Shown: positions 51,601 through 60,397, counted from the first letter of the stretch. The stretch is 64,000 nt of DNA from Lachnospiraceae bacterium (GCA_014239155.1 JAAZZQ010000048.1:1-64000); one strand, 5' to 3'. Translations and numbers: made by a program. Notes: a model not told the origin generated them from the letters alone.

Positions 51601-52624
51601 GTATACGAACGCCACTATTGAGAATGCACAGAAAGCCCTCGAAAGCCAGCTTGCCTATTGGGAGAATTATAACGCGAACCTTCAAACGCTTACGGAGTAT
51701 GGGGAGAGTCTTACGGGAGAGGCAAGGGAAAACTATGCCGCCCTTTTGGCCTATGCGCAGGACGGCAGCGAGGAGGCCGCCGGGCTTGCGAACAGTATGG
51801 CGGAGGCGATTCAAAACGGAGACGCAGCAACGATAGAAGCCCTTTCCAATACAGTGGCAAAGGTGTCGGCGCAACAGGAAGCAGCGGCGGCGACTACGGC
51901 GGATTTTGTCACAGACTTTACTACGCAGATGGATGAACTTGAGAAGGAAATGCAGGCGATGGTACAGGGCATGGATTTGAGTGAGGAGGCAGCGTCTTCC
52001 GCAACCTCTACGATCACGTCTTACGTCAATCAAATCCGAGCCGGAAAAGACAGTGCGGTAGCTGCAGCGGAGGAGGTGTCAAATGCGGTTACAGCGGCAC
52101 TGGCAAGTGCAAATACCACTGTCAATGTAAAGGTCAATTCCAGTAGCAGTGTACCAGGTCACGCAAATGGTACAACAAATGCGGAAAGCATGTTTCTTGC
52201 CGGGGAGAACGGGCCGGAGCTAGTGGCACGTCCGGCAGCGGCATACGCAAATGGCACAACGAACAGCACGGATTATTTTATTGCGGGGGAAAACGGACCA
52301 GAGTTGATTGTCGGGGAGCAGGGCAGCACTGTATTCCCGACAGAGGAAACAGACAGACTTATATCTGCCTTAAACGATAAACGGCAGCCGTTACAAATAT
52401 TCGCGGATAGCAGCACAAGAGAAACCGGAGGCGGAGGAGCGACGGAGCAGGTAAGGCGCATATTACTTGAGATCGCGGGTAGCGGTGCAATCGAGGTACA
52501 AGGCGGAGGAACGGCGAATAAAGAAACAATTCTTGAAATCCTTTATGAACACTTACGACCTATGCTGATGAACATTATACAGAGCGAAATCTATGAGGAG
52601 GGAGAGTATTCCTATGAGTATTAA
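48626..52624 (+). CDS. Tail tape measure protein (TP901 type)
   Basis: At 1332 residues it sets tail length. The first 230 residues are coiled coil (DELEEAVAAQEQ...EAETAMQELTAAQREADEAM in pieces). Residues 270-480 are the TP901 core (LSRDTGIIVDGLSDAAYSAL, TTVDELAASVGKVIPLASAY). Hydrophobic stretches near 590-650 (TKLISATAIGLGVAAASM) are the usual membrane-seeking part. The C-terminus has two AGENGPEL repeats. Start overlaps the chaperone stop (TAATG) after GGAGGCGGCGC. Confidence 0.92.
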   Translation: MADLSARFKLIDEMSDKLGKMAETGQNMIAQWESAGAAINAAFSEISGTVTTAAGSVDGVATSISNLQGSVSNTASHTDSLTDSLNNYGDTAENTTEQIDELEEAVAAQEQTLRQCEQAAEGLDNSLKQAHTTEEKLTETMEKAARISGELADNDKVSAETKEDLARASQEAETAMQELTAAQREADEAMAEYEAVLSSGTENLEELERVTERASAASVALNEANRRATDATEELADSAERAADEAENSSERGQDAAEKLAGALTAAGIAGLLREIINAYMGASAAASEFEVASMKISTIADTAQVPLSQISTDLMNLSRDTGIIVDGLSDAAYSALSASVNTADAVKFTSTASKLAVGGFTSSATAVDVLTTALNAYGLEASHAENISDMLITTQNLGKTTVDELAASVGKVIPLASAYGVEMDNLSAAYAELTKGGIATAEAGTYLKSMLNELGDSGSMVSAVLLEQTGNSFSQLIGQGYSLGDVMAVLGESVNGNAGAFNELWSSSEAGIGALSLYNAGAEQFNSTLDSMKNSIGATETAYAIMTDTAAHAQEELSNAVNNLKISIGQNINPLVERLYGLGTNILNGMTQFTQEHPIVTKLISATAIGLGVAAASMIAVTTATTVAIPAITAFGTALNAALGPIGWIAIGITALVAAGTALVAMLSDTSDETAGMTATTRAQYYELQDLNAEYEEACERYGETSEEASRLKYQVDDLSVVFEKNRQTVEEFTVEVDALCESVRQVTSDFNDGMASIKSTETDSLALIQKYEDLSAQAEFAGAQEKELEAITKKLTESYPDLAAQMDGATLSTDGYVEAMKRACEQMAEEQRQQQAQDTYIEALQKQAKLEDEIAKAEANLNAEREARGMYYNEQKKQWTNGWYTEDSLWADWTTDLDEYTSALEELNVAQAENEAIIAQIKQNWENLAEAEAAAEETISWQEAVSTAYESVREEIEKLCTVYNEVYEAALESFSGQFGLFDEASMKSEEYTNATIENAQKALESQLAYWENYNANLQTLTEYGESLTGEARENYAALLAYAQDGSEEAAGLANSMAEAIQNGDAATIEALSNTVAKVSAQQEAAAATTADFVTDFTTQMDELEKEMQAMVQGMDLSEEAASSATSTITSYVNQIRAGKDSAVAAAEEVSNAVTAALASANTTVNVKVNSSSSVPGHANGTTNAESMFLAGENGPELVARPAAAYANGTTNSTDYFIAGENGPELIVGEQGSTVFPTEETDRLISALNDKRQPLQIFADSSTRETGGGGATEQVRRILLEIAGSGAIEVQGGGTANKETILEILYEHLRPMLMNIIQSEIYEEGEYSYEY

Positions 52625-53273
52625 ATATCAAATGTGGTTGACATACAACGCAGAAAAAGAGAAAATACAGTTCCCCGTCCTCCCAGAGAGCTTTAAGACA
52701 AAGAATGGTAGCAAGAATGACAGTGTGAATATTGTTGGGTTGGGTGAAATTGTTATTATGCAGAGTCGCCCAGCGTTGCAATTTAGCTTTTCAAGCTTTT
52801 TCCCAGTGACGAAGTTTCCCGGCCTGCAGGTCAGTAGAATAACGAAGCCTCTTTCACTGATACAGAAAATTAATTCGTGGAAAGCTGGGAAGAAACCAGT
52901 ACATTTTATAGTGACGGCTTGTGGTATAGATCTTTACTGTACGATTGAGGACTTTTCTTATAGCGAAGAGGGAGGTGACCCTGGTACATATCAATATAAT
53001 ATAATGCTTAAAGAATATCGCAAAATTACTATTCGACAAGTCAATATGGATATGATAAACGGACTGGCTACAATTGAAAAGGGAGAGACACGAATAGACA
53101 ATACCATACAACCAAAGACTTATACTATTGTAAGCGGCGATTGTCTTTGGAATATTGCAAAAAAATTCTACGGAAATGGAAGTAAATATACGGAGATCTA
53201 TAACGCAAATAAAAGTGTGATAGGGGGAAATCCGAATTTGATATATCCTGGACAGGTTTTAACTATACCATAA
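52614..53273 (+). CDS. XkdP-like LysM baseplate protein
   Basis: 219 residues. N-terminal part (IQFPVLPESFKTKNGSKNDS, LIQKINSWKAGKKPVHFIVT) resembles XkdP; residues 173-219 are a LysM (YTIVSGDCLWNIAKKFYGNG ... YPGQVLTIP) that would contact peptidoglycan. ATG at 52614 lies inside the tape-measure end after GAGGAGGGAGAG. AT-richer than its neighbours. Confidence 0.88.
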   Translation: MSIKYQMWLTYNAEKEKIQFPVLPESFKTKNGSKNDSVNIVGLGEIVIMQSRPALQFSFSSFFPVTKFPGLQVSRITKPLSLIQKINSWKAGKKPVHFIVTACGIDLYCTIEDFSYSEEGGDPGTYQYNIMLKEYRKITIRQVNMDMINGLATIEKGETRIDNTIQPKTYTIVSGDCLWNIAKKFYGNGSKYTEIYNANKSVIGGNPNLIYPGQVLTIP

Positions 53274-53285
53274 GGAGGCAAAGAT

Positions 53286-54497
53286 ATGGCAGACGGAATA
53301 AGCCTAATGATAATCAAAGGCGAACAAGGCTACGACGTTACCCAGCTTGTTGAACAGATTAAGTGGAGAGGTAGAAAAGGCTCCGCCTCCCGGACGCTCA
53401 ATGTGACGCTCATAGATGACGGGGACAAACACACCCGGAGCGAGATTGACGTAGAACAGGGACATCAATGCCTATTTTGTTACAACGGGAAAGAGCTTTT
53501 TAGGGGAATTATCATGATGCAGACACAGAATAATCAAAAAAAACTAACATTTACAGCCTATGATAATGGGATTTATCTTGCGAATAATAAGGATACATTT
53601 ACTTATAAGAATAAGACAGCAAGCGATGTGTTCAGAGACTGCTGCACCCGGTTTGGATTACCTATAGGAGAGGTTGCAGAGTGCAGTTATAGAATCCCAG
53701 AACTTACTAAGCCGAAAACTACAGCGTTTGATGCTATTTTGGACGCTTTAAGCCTTGATTTTGACGCTACGGGCATAAGACATTATGTGACAAGTGAAAA
53801 AGGTAATTTGAATCTCCTCACAAGGCGAGAGAACATTGTACAATGGGTGATTGAAGTTGGGCAAAATCTTATAACTTATTCTTATACAAGAAGTATTGAG
53901 GCGATCAAGACTCGTGTAAAAATGGTATCGAAAGAGGGAACGACGTTGACAGAAAGGAGAAACGCTGGACTGGAAGAGAAAATCGGCATTTTTCAGGAAA
54001 TTGACAAGCCGGACGAAAGCCTCACAGCAGCACAGATAAACGACCTCATTGATAGTATACTCGATGAAAAGAGTATGCCGGGGCGAACACTGGATGTGGA
54101 AGCTATAGGGATAAGTGATGTCATTTCCGGAATAGGCATTTATATCATTATCCCAGAGCTGGGACTGTCCCGGACATTTTATGTAGACAGCGACATACAT
54201 ACATTCAAAGACAACCTGCATACCATGTCGCTCAAGCTAAATTATGCGAATGATCTTTCCAAATCGGAAAAAGGCAGCGGAGACGGCAAGTATTACAAGG
54301 TGGGCGACATAGTGCAATTCAACGGAGGGCCGCATTACGTTAGTAGCACAGCAGGAAGACCAACAGGCTCACCGTGCGCAGCAGGTCCGGCAAAGATAAC
54401 ATTGATAGCCAAAGGTGCAAAACACCCATGGCACCTCATTCATGCGAACAGCAGCACGAGAGTATATGGGTGGGTGGACAACGGCACATTCAATTAG
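53286..54497 (+). CDS. XkdQ-like baseplate hub protein
   Basis: 403 residues. Hub-type domain: VTQLVEQIKWRGRKGSASRT, GHQCLFCYNGKELFRGIIM, KNKTASDVFRDCCTRFGLPI. The last 75 residues (YYKVGDIVQFNGGPHYVSST ... RVYGWVDN) form an SH3-like wall-binding module often found there. Forms the tail tip through which DNA passes. Confidence 0.85.
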   Translation: MADGISLMIIKGEQGYDVTQLVEQIKWRGRKGSASRTLNVTLIDDGDKHTRSEIDVEQGHQCLFCYNGKELFRGIIMMQTQNNQKKLTFTAYDNGIYLANNKDTFTYKNKTASDVFRDCCTRFGLPIGEVAECSYRIPELTKPKTTAFDAILDALSLDFDATGIRHYVTSEKGNLNLLTRRENIVQWVIEVGQNLITYSYTRSIEAIKTRVKMVSKEGTTLTERRNAGLEEKIGIFQEIDKPDESLTAAQINDLIDSILDEKSMPGRTLDVEAIGISDVISGIGIYIIIPELGLSRTFYVDSDIHTFKDNLHTMSLKLNYANDLSKSEKGSGDGKYYKVGDIVQFNGGPHYVSSTAGRPTGSPCAAGPAKITLIAKGAKHPWHLIHANSSTRVYGWVDNGTFN

Positions 54498-54508
54498 GAG
54501 GAGCGAAT

Positions 54509-54895
54509 ATGACAGAGGAAACTAGCTTCAAGCAGCTTTTGCAAGGAATAGCGGGCGACGATTTAGAGGTTTTGCAAGGGATTGTGAAATCTGCAAGTCC
54601 CCTCAAGATACAGATTGTAAATGATGATAAGTTGACAATCGGGCTGAATATAACCTATGTTCCGAGACATTTGACGGACTACAAGACAGAAATTAGCGGT
54701 CCGAATATTCAGAGCTACTATTACACCGGAAACAACATGGAAAGTGGTACGGCTCCCGTTTCTTCCTCTCACGTTCACGCATTGGGGAGAATACCAGTCA
54801 CGGTACATAATGCCTTGAAAGTTGGGGAGAAAGTTCATGTCCTTTCTTTCAACCACGGGAAACAGTATTATGTGCTGGATAGAACGGAGGGATAG
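54509..54895 (+). CDS. XkdR-like baseplate protein (DUF2577)
   Basis: 128 residues; VKSASPLKIQIVNDDKLTIG and GEKVHVLSFNHGKQYYVLDR are the family start and end. ATG at 54509 follows TAGGAGGAGCGAAT. Role in the baseplate inferred from order. Confidence 0.8.
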   Translation: MTEETSFKQLLQGIAGDDLEVLQGIVKSASPLKIQIVNDDKLTIGLNITYVPRHLTDYKTEISGPNIQSYYYTGNNMESGTAPVSSSHVHALGRIPVTVHNALKVGEKVHVLSFNHGKQYYVLDRTEG

Positions 54896-54897
54896 TT

Positions 54898-55305
54898 ATG
54901 GCAGAGGTTTTTATCCCTATACCGATAGATATGGTCACGGAGGCGGAGGAGCAGCCGTCATTAACATACCGCCTTGACCTTGAGATCGGGCGAATTGTTG
55001 GCCGAGTAGATAAGCTGGAAGCAGTGAACCAAGCTATCCGAAAGGCTATTATTACGCCACGGTTCAAATGCCTCATTTACGATAACCAGTACGGCAGCGA
55101 GGTAGAGGAGGCGATCATCACAAAGGACGCAAGCCCGGAATATATAGAGGCCGTTGTTGAGGGCTTTATAAGGGACGCTTTACGCCCGGACACACGCATA
55201 CTTTCTATTTATGATTTTCAGTTTGAGTTTAGAGAGGACAGGGCTTATGTGTTTTTCCGGGCAGACACGATATTTGGAGAAACAGAGATTGAGGAGATGA
55301 TTTAG
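54898..55305 (+). CDS. XkdS-like baseplate protein (DUF2634, gp25-like)
   Basis: 135 residues; LTYRLDLEIGRIVGRVDKLE, AIRKAIITPRFKCLIYDNQY. Equivalent to the baseplate wedge gp25 of contractile tails, which starts sheath assembly. Confidence 0.82.
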   Translation: MAEVFIPIPIDMVTEAEEQPSLTYRLDLEIGRIVGRVDKLEAVNQAIRKAIITPRFKCLIYDNQYGSEVEEAIITKDASPEYIEAVVEGFIRDALRPDTRILSIYDFQFEFREDRAYVFFRADTIFGETEIEEMI

Positions 55306-55306
55306 A

Positions 55307-56422
55307 GTGTTTGAGGATTATATCTACGAGCGGCTTTTGGAGGACGTGCTGAACAATGCGCCGGAGGACATTGACACCCGGCAGGGGAGTATTTTTTATG
55401 ACGCAATTTCCGGGCCTTTGCTGAAAATTGCAAAGCTCTACACCGACCTTGACCTCATTGTGGAAATGGTGAGCGTGGTAACGGCAACCGGGGAGGCGCT
55501 TGACACAAGGGCCGGAGAATATGGTATTACGAGGCTTGCGGCTACACGGGTAAAGTACCGTGTTACCTTTGAGGGGGTTATGCCGGAGACCGGGGAGCGG
55601 TTTTATACGGACGGCCAGTATTTCGTCTTGAGGGACGGAGAGGAAAACGGCCAGCCGATCTATTATCTTGAGGCAGAGGCAGCAGGCATTGGAGGTAACG
55701 ACATCTACAAGGGAACGCCAGCCGTCCCGGTAAACAACATAGAGGGACTGATTTCGGCTACGTTCGGGGCAATCTACGAAAACGGCAGCAACGAGGAGGA
55801 CGACGAAAGCCTCCGTACGCGTGTGCAGGAGAAGATAGCAGGCCCGGCGGAGAATGGAAATAAGCAGCACTACAAGACATGGTGTGAGAGCATAGACGGG
55901 GTAGGCCGGGCAAGGATATTCCCTCTTTGGAACGGACCAAACACGGTCAAAGCCGTCCTTATAGACGGCGAGGGGCAGCCATGCAGCCCCTTAAAGATTG
56001 CAGAGGTACAAAACTATATCGACCCGGTCACAAAGGGCTACACAGCCACGGTAGACGGCAGGACGTACACCGTAGGCGACGGGCTGGGGGAGGGAGTTGC
56101 GAACCTTGGAGCGCATTTCACGGCGGCAGGAGCAATACCGCTCACGATTAATGTTAGCTTCAAGGCGGAGCTGGCAAGTGGAGCGACACCCGACGCAGCG
56201 CAACAGGAGGCGGCAGAGGGCATTGAGGCATACTTCAAAGGGCTGGTTCTTGATACAGCAGAGGCAGCAGACATTGTTGTTAGAGTGTCTTCCGTCGGAG
56301 CGATTTTGAGCGGATTGCAGACTATCCTCGATTACAGCAACCTCAAGCTCAACGGGGCGTCGGTGAATATTACCCCCGGAGAGGACGGAGTACCTGTTAT
56401 CGGGGAGGTGAGTATTTCGTGA
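55307..56422 (+). CDS. Baseplate J-like wedge protein (XkdT-like)
   Basis: 371 residues, GTG start after GAGGAGATGATTTAGA. Baseplate J pattern: DTRQGSIFYDAISGPLLKIA, GEALDTRAGEYGITRLAATR, GNKQHYKTWCESIDGVGRAR. Wedge component whose movement triggers contraction. Confidence 0.9.
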   Translation: MFEDYIYERLLEDVLNNAPEDIDTRQGSIFYDAISGPLLKIAKLYTDLDLIVEMVSVVTATGEALDTRAGEYGITRLAATRVKYRVTFEGVMPETGERFYTDGQYFVLRDGEENGQPIYYLEAEAAGIGGNDIYKGTPAVPVNNIEGLISATFGAIYENGSNEEDDESLRTRVQEKIAGPAENGNKQHYKTWCESIDGVGRARIFPLWNGPNTVKAVLIDGEGQPCSPLKIAEVQNYIDPVTKGYTATVDGRTYTVGDGLGEGVANLGAHFTAAGAIPLTINVSFKAELASGATPDAAQQEAAEGIEAYFKGLVLDTAEAADIVVRVSSVGAILSGLQTILDYSNLKLNGASVNITPGEDGVPVIGEVSIS

Positions 56423-57747
56423 AATTTTATGAAAAGTATTACCCCAGCAATTATGAGGAGCTGATAACCTATTATCCACGGTATTACGGAGATGTATTTG
56501 AAATGGTGGAAATTCTAAAGGCATACGGCAGGATAATAGACGGCATTGAGGAAAACATTGAGCAGGCATATCTAAACGGCTTTATTGATTACGCAGACGA
56601 GGCAGCCATAGAAAAACTGGAAGGGTTTTTGAAGATAGGGCTGAACAGAAATCGCACTCTTGAGGAGCGCAGGCGACTTGTAAAGTCATATTTTGTTGGA
56701 TTTGGAAAAATATCTGCTACAGTTTTGAATCGCATTGTTTTGACATATTTTAGAACGACGGCAGAGATTAGTTTGAAACAATGTGATGAAAGTGGAAATC
56801 ATGGACTTTTTATAATAATTAATAAAGATGCTGAAGAGGTATTGTATACAAGTGATTTTACTAAAATATTACGTCTACGAATACCTGCACATATAAAATG
56901 GCAAGTAAATGCAAGAATTATATCCCAGGTTGATAATACTAAATTAAACCAATTGCGGTTGGTATATATAAAGTTTTATATGTATATTCCGTTCTGGGGA
57001 GATGATATTTATACTGGACCATACTGCTATGATGGCACACTTACATATAACGCTGTAAGAAAATATAAGCTTGGGCTGTTAATAAGATATTTGATGCACA
57101 CACAAACACAACAGTATGTATCATATAGACAAAGTAGAATTAAGGCATTTATACAGGAGAGAGAATACACGGACTTATCTCTGCGCAGCTTTTACAGCAT
57201 AAGCTTTTGGGGTTGTAGTGTATACAATGGTCAAGCATACTATGATGGCACACTTCTGTATAACTCTGTAAGAAACTATAAAGTCTGTATTATAGTAAGA
57301 AATTATATAGGCATTTTTACACTACAAAGAATCGTATGCAATAGGAACTGCACAAAAGTGCTTATACAGAACAGAATGCAAACAGATATGTTGCTATATT
57401 TTCTGTATAGAATAAAACAGAGGGAATCTATTCTTAAAGTGGCAACGCAATATTTAATAAAATTGAATGTTGTAGAAGAAATAAACCATAATAGCGAGAT
57501 TTTGTCTATGCAGGTGCTACATAAAAATATTTTAAATATTTGGCACAGATACAAAGGCAAGGTTAAAAACAACAAACCTAAAGTGGTGGATAAAGTTAAG
57601 ATACAAATGAATATAAACAGTCCATGTGGACACATAGGAAATATGCAGATCATAACACAGCGCAATGTAGCTTATTATGATGGGACGCTGCGTTATGATG
57701 GAACAGCAAGATATGACGCATTATACAAAGAAGAAAGGGTGGAATAA
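56419..57747 (+). CDS. XkdU-like baseplate protein with repeat-rich C-terminus
   Basis: The first 180 residues match the XkdU/YmfQ baseplate family (YYPSNYEELITYYPRYYGDV, LRIPAHIKWQVN). From about residue 100 the DNA becomes sharply AT-rich. Two related repeats follow (FWGDDIYTGPYCYDGTLTYN and FWGCSVYNGQAYYDGTLLYN), with a third YDGTLRYDG motif at the end. Members of this family are usually about 200 residues, so the 442-residue protein carries an added fibre-like extension. GTG start overlaps XkdT by 4 nt. Confidence 0.78.
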   Translation: MKFYEKYYPSNYEELITYYPRYYGDVFEMVEILKAYGRIIDGIEENIEQAYLNGFIDYADEAAIEKLEGFLKIGLNRNRTLEERRRLVKSYFVGFGKISATVLNRIVLTYFRTTAEISLKQCDESGNHGLFIIINKDAEEVLYTSDFTKILRLRIPAHIKWQVNARIISQVDNTKLNQLRLVYIKFYMYIPFWGDDIYTGPYCYDGTLTYNAVRKYKLGLLIRYLMHTQTQQYVSYRQSRIKAFIQEREYTDLSLRSFYSISFWGCSVYNGQAYYDGTLLYNSVRNYKVCIIVRNYIGIFTLQRIVCNRNCTKVLIQNRMQTDMLLYFLYRIKQRESILKVATQYLIKLNVVEEINHNSEILSMQVLHKNILNIWHRYKGKVKNNKPKVVDKVKIQMNINSPCGHIGNMQIITQRNVAYYDGTLRYDGTARYDALYKEERVE

Positions 57748-57749
57748 AA

Positions 57750-58142
57750 ATGAGTGCAACAAACAAAAATGTAGTAATAACAAAAGCAGCAAGAATGAAA
57801 CTGGTAAAGGCCAGAGCAGGAGCGATAACTCTTCCCAAAGTTGTAGGTATGGCATTTGGGAATGGAGGCGTAGAAACCGATGGAACGGTGATAGAACCGC
57901 CAGATAGTCAAGCAGCTTTGAAAAATGAATTATATAGGAAACCAATTGATGGCTACAGCTTTCCAGAAGACACGATATGTCGTTATGAGTGCACGCTCAC
58001 AGGTAATGAACTGGCAGGAGAAGAAATCAGTGAAATTGGGCTGTATGATGAGAACGGCGATATTATCTGCATTAAAAACTTTACCCGCAAAGGTAAAGAT
58101 GATGATGTGGAACAAACCTATGTGCTGGAAGATATCTTTTAA
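57750..58142 (+). CDS. Tail-fibre attachment / collar-type protein
   Basis: 130 residues; VVITKAARMKLVKARAGAIT, LPKVVGMAFGNGGVETDGT, ISEIGLYDENGDIICIKNFT match the N-terminal domain of phage tail-fibre proteins as a stand-alone gene. Probably joins the fibre to the baseplate. Confidence 0.75.
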   Translation: MSATNKNVVITKAARMKLVKARAGAITLPKVVGMAFGNGGVETDGTVIEPPDSQAALKNELYRKPIDGYSFPEDTICRYECTLTGNELAGEEISEIGLYDENGDIICIKNFTRKGKDDDVEQTYVLEDIF

Positions 58143-58158
58143 GAAGGGGGGAAATATT

Positions 58159-60048
58159 ATGAAAGATTATACAACTGATAATCCGGTGTTCTCTGATAAG
58201 ATTCCTATTGTAGAGCGGGCAGACCTTGTAAATTACGAGAATAAGACTAAAGCAGAGAAACAGTTACTTCAAAATGATTTGGTATTAAAAGCACGAATGG
58301 ATAAGTACCTTGGCGGTGATGACAATACAGAGGGACCAGAATTTGCAGAAGGTATTCAATCAGAAGATGTTATTGGTGCAATAAATGAGGTTTTTCAACT
58401 TGGCAGTGAGAAGAAAAAACAGCTTGTGGAAAATCTTACTGCCCTGGGAATTACAGCCTCCACAGATGAAACATGGGAAATGCTGCTAGGCAAAATATTG
58501 AACTTGATAAATACATCTAGCGATACAGTTACGGCGGAGACTCTTTTAAGTGGGTACACAGCGCATAATGCTGCTGGGGCAAAGATTACAGGCACCCTTG
58601 CAGATAAAACAGGTACAGCGGACCATAGCGCAGAGGCATCTATAGATGGAACAAACAAGCGTATAAAGTTAAAAGTACCGGCAACAGGGAAATACGGTGT
58701 AGGAAATTATCTATATGCTGCATACACTACAATTGCAAACCTAATTGGTCTTACCGCAGCAAAGCTTGTAAAGGGGAATACAATATTAGGAATAACAGGC
58801 AATAACAATAATATGGATACCAGTGGAGCAGATGCAGGAGCAGGAGACATTTTAGCTGGAAAAAAAGCTGGGGTAAAAGGCAGCTTAGTTACAGGCACCC
58901 TTGCAGATAAAACAGGTACAGCAGACTATAACGCGGAGGCATCTATAGATGCAACAAACAAGCGTATAAAGTTAAAAGTACCAGCAACTGCAAAATATAG
59001 TGTAGGAAACTATCTGTATACTGCATACACCACAATTGCGAATCTAATTGGCCTCACAGCAGCAAAGCTTGTCAAAGGGAATACGATATTAGGGATAACA
59101 GGCAATAACAATAATATGGATACCAGTGGGGCAGACGCAGCAGCGGGAGATATTTTGTCTGGGAAAAAAGCTGGGGTAAAAGGCAGCTTAATTACAGGCA
59201 CAATGCCAAATAAAGGAGCGTGGACAGGGACGGTTGCAGCAGCATCTAAAATTACCATACCAGCAGGATATCATAACGGAAACGGTTATGCACAATGCAC
59301 TGATAAAGGATATAACCAAGGTGTAACAGATGCTGACAATAGGGTAAACACAAACAGTGCGAACTATAAAGGCGGCTACAATGCAGGAGTAAGCGCCGCT
59401 GATGGGCGAGTAAACGCAGATAGTGCCAACTATAAGGGCGGGTATAACGCGGGAGTAAGCGCGACCAAAAAGGGAACCGCAGGTGCAGGAGATGTGTTGT
59501 CTGGAAAAACTTTTACGAATAGTAGTAGTGTAGGAGCCAGCGGAACAATGGCAAACAAAGGAAGTACAACACAAGATGCCGTGGCGACACAAGATGACAC
59601 TTATACATATTTGACAGTGCCAGCGGCTGGATATTACAACACGGCTAGTAAGCTTAGGACGAAAAATAGTAATTTACAACAAAAGCTTTATGTCCCAAAT
59701 CCTTTCTGGTTATGTGTAACTGGCTCTGGAAATTTTGGTAATGGTACAGCCGTGGGAGGAGTAAGCGGAATATGGTTAGACCTTACAAACGTTAAAAAAT
59801 TAAATTTTAGTGATATAAGTGTTAGTGGTTCTCCTAGTACACATGCTGTTACCATAAGGCCTAAAAATGAGGGACATTATGGTAATGTTGAGGAAGCTGT
59901 ATGTAGTGCTGTCCTGAACGATGGCTCGATTGCTGAACTTGATGTTAGTAATCTTACAGGGGTTTATTATCTTGTACTTGCAGCAAGTGCAAGGCCAAGT
60001 AGCGGCTACAAAACATATAAAATAAGTGCAAAATGTACAGTTTCATAA
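58159..60048 (+). CDS. Tail fibre with exchangeable C-terminus
   Basis: 629 residues; ATG at 58159 after GGGGGGAAATATT. N-terminal attachment part (about 1-140), two near-identical 101-residue modules (each starting GTLADKTGTAD and holding GLTAAKLVKGNTILGITG), two 22-residue SANYKGGYNAGVSA repeats, then a short stalk to SKLRTKNSNL. At residue 506 the sequence meets the 23-bp crossover; the last 123 residues (QQKLYVPNPFWLCVTGSG) are one of several alternative tips. Binds the host surface. Confidence 0.88.
   Translation: MKDYTTDNPVFSDKIPIVERADLVNYENKTKAEKQLLQNDLVLKARMDKYLGGDDNTEGPEFAEGIQSEDVIGAINEVFQLGSEKKKQLVENLTALGITASTDETWEMLLGKILNLINTSSDTVTAETLLSGYTAHNAAGAKITGTLADKTGTADHSAEASIDGTNKRIKLKVPATGKYGVGNYLYAAYTTIANLIGLTAAKLVKGNTILGITGNNNNMDTSGADAGAGDILAGKKAGVKGSLVTGTLADKTGTADYNAEASIDATNKRIKLKVPATAKYSVGNYLYTAYTTIANLIGLTAAKLVKGNTILGITGNNNNMDTSGADAAAGDILSGKKAGVKGSLITGTMPNKGAWTGTVAAASKITIPAGYHNGNGYAQCTDKGYNQGVTDADNRVNTNSANYKGGYNAGVSAADGRVNADSANYKGGYNAGVSATKKGTAGAGDVLSGKTFTNSSSVGASGTMANKGSTTQDAVATQDDTYTYLTVPAAGYYNTASKLRTKNSNLQQKLYVPNPFWLCVTGSGNFGNGTAVGGVSGIWLDLTNVKKLNFSDISVSGSPSTHAVTIRPKNEGHYGNVEEAVCSAVLNDGSIAELDVSNLTGVYYLVLAASARPSSGYKTYKISAKCTVS
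58591..59196 (+). repeat. Two tandem 303-bp repeats in the tail fibre
   Basis: Units 58591-58893 and 58894-59196 are nearly identical; a third start at 59197 diverges after a few codons. The number of units could change by slippage or recombination without frameshift. Confidence 0.85.
59654..59676 (+). repeat. Crossover site in the tail fibre (23-bp inverted repeat, left copy)
   Basis: Begins TTAGGACGAAAAATAG and ends TAATTTA. Perfectly inverted at 61240-61262. It codes LRTKNSNL, so recombination preserves the frame. Confidence 0.85.
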
Positions 60049-60057
60049 AAAGCTACT

Positions 60058-60159
60058 TTACCTAAATACCAATGTAGCAGAACCATTACTTTGACGAATT
60101 GAACCATTTTCAGTTTGTTTGCTTTGGCTTACTTTTGCTGTTATGGTAGTTAATTCGTA
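60058..60159 (-). pseudogene. Remnant of an alternative tail-fibre tip (minus strand)
   Basis: On the minus strand, YELTTITAKVSQSKQTENGS then IRQSNGSATLVFR-stop is a plausible fibre C-terminal end with no start. It abuts the recombinase remnant. Probably a leftover of a rearranged cassette. Confidence 0.5.
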
Positions 60160-60339
60160 CAGAAAGTGCATCCACACCGATTTCGGCGAACAATGGCAAC
60201 AAATGTTCTAAAGAAAGGAATGCCATTAGAAGAAGTTAAAGAATTATTAGGACATACTAAGTTGGATACAACTATGATCTATTGTACAGTTAGCAAGGAA
60301 AATGTAAAGCATTCTCATCAGAAATTAATGAGTGCATAG
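60154..60339 (+). pseudogene. C-terminal remnant of a tyrosine recombinase
   Basis: Reads FVQKVHPHRFRRTMATNVLK, then LLGHTKLDTTMIYCTVSKEN. It holds the HxxR motif, the LGH and the catalytic Tyr of tyrosine recombinases, but the N-terminal two thirds are missing and a stop precedes it. It is a different lineage from the phage integrase. Its place between fibre cassettes suggests it was the invertase of this locus. Confidence 0.75.
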
Positions 60340-60374
60340 ATAGAATTATAAAGAACTTTATACAAGAACTTTTC

Positions 60375-60397
60375 AGACTCTGTAACAGAGTCTTTTT
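60375..60397 (+). terminator. Terminator after the recombinase remnant
   Basis: AGACTCTG pairs perfectly with CAGAGTCT over TAA, followed by TTTT. Confidence 0.8.

Noticed and set aside
55229-55870. Minus-strand frame (213 codons) across XkdS/XkdT
   Set aside because: Antisense to conserved baseplate genes, without start signals.
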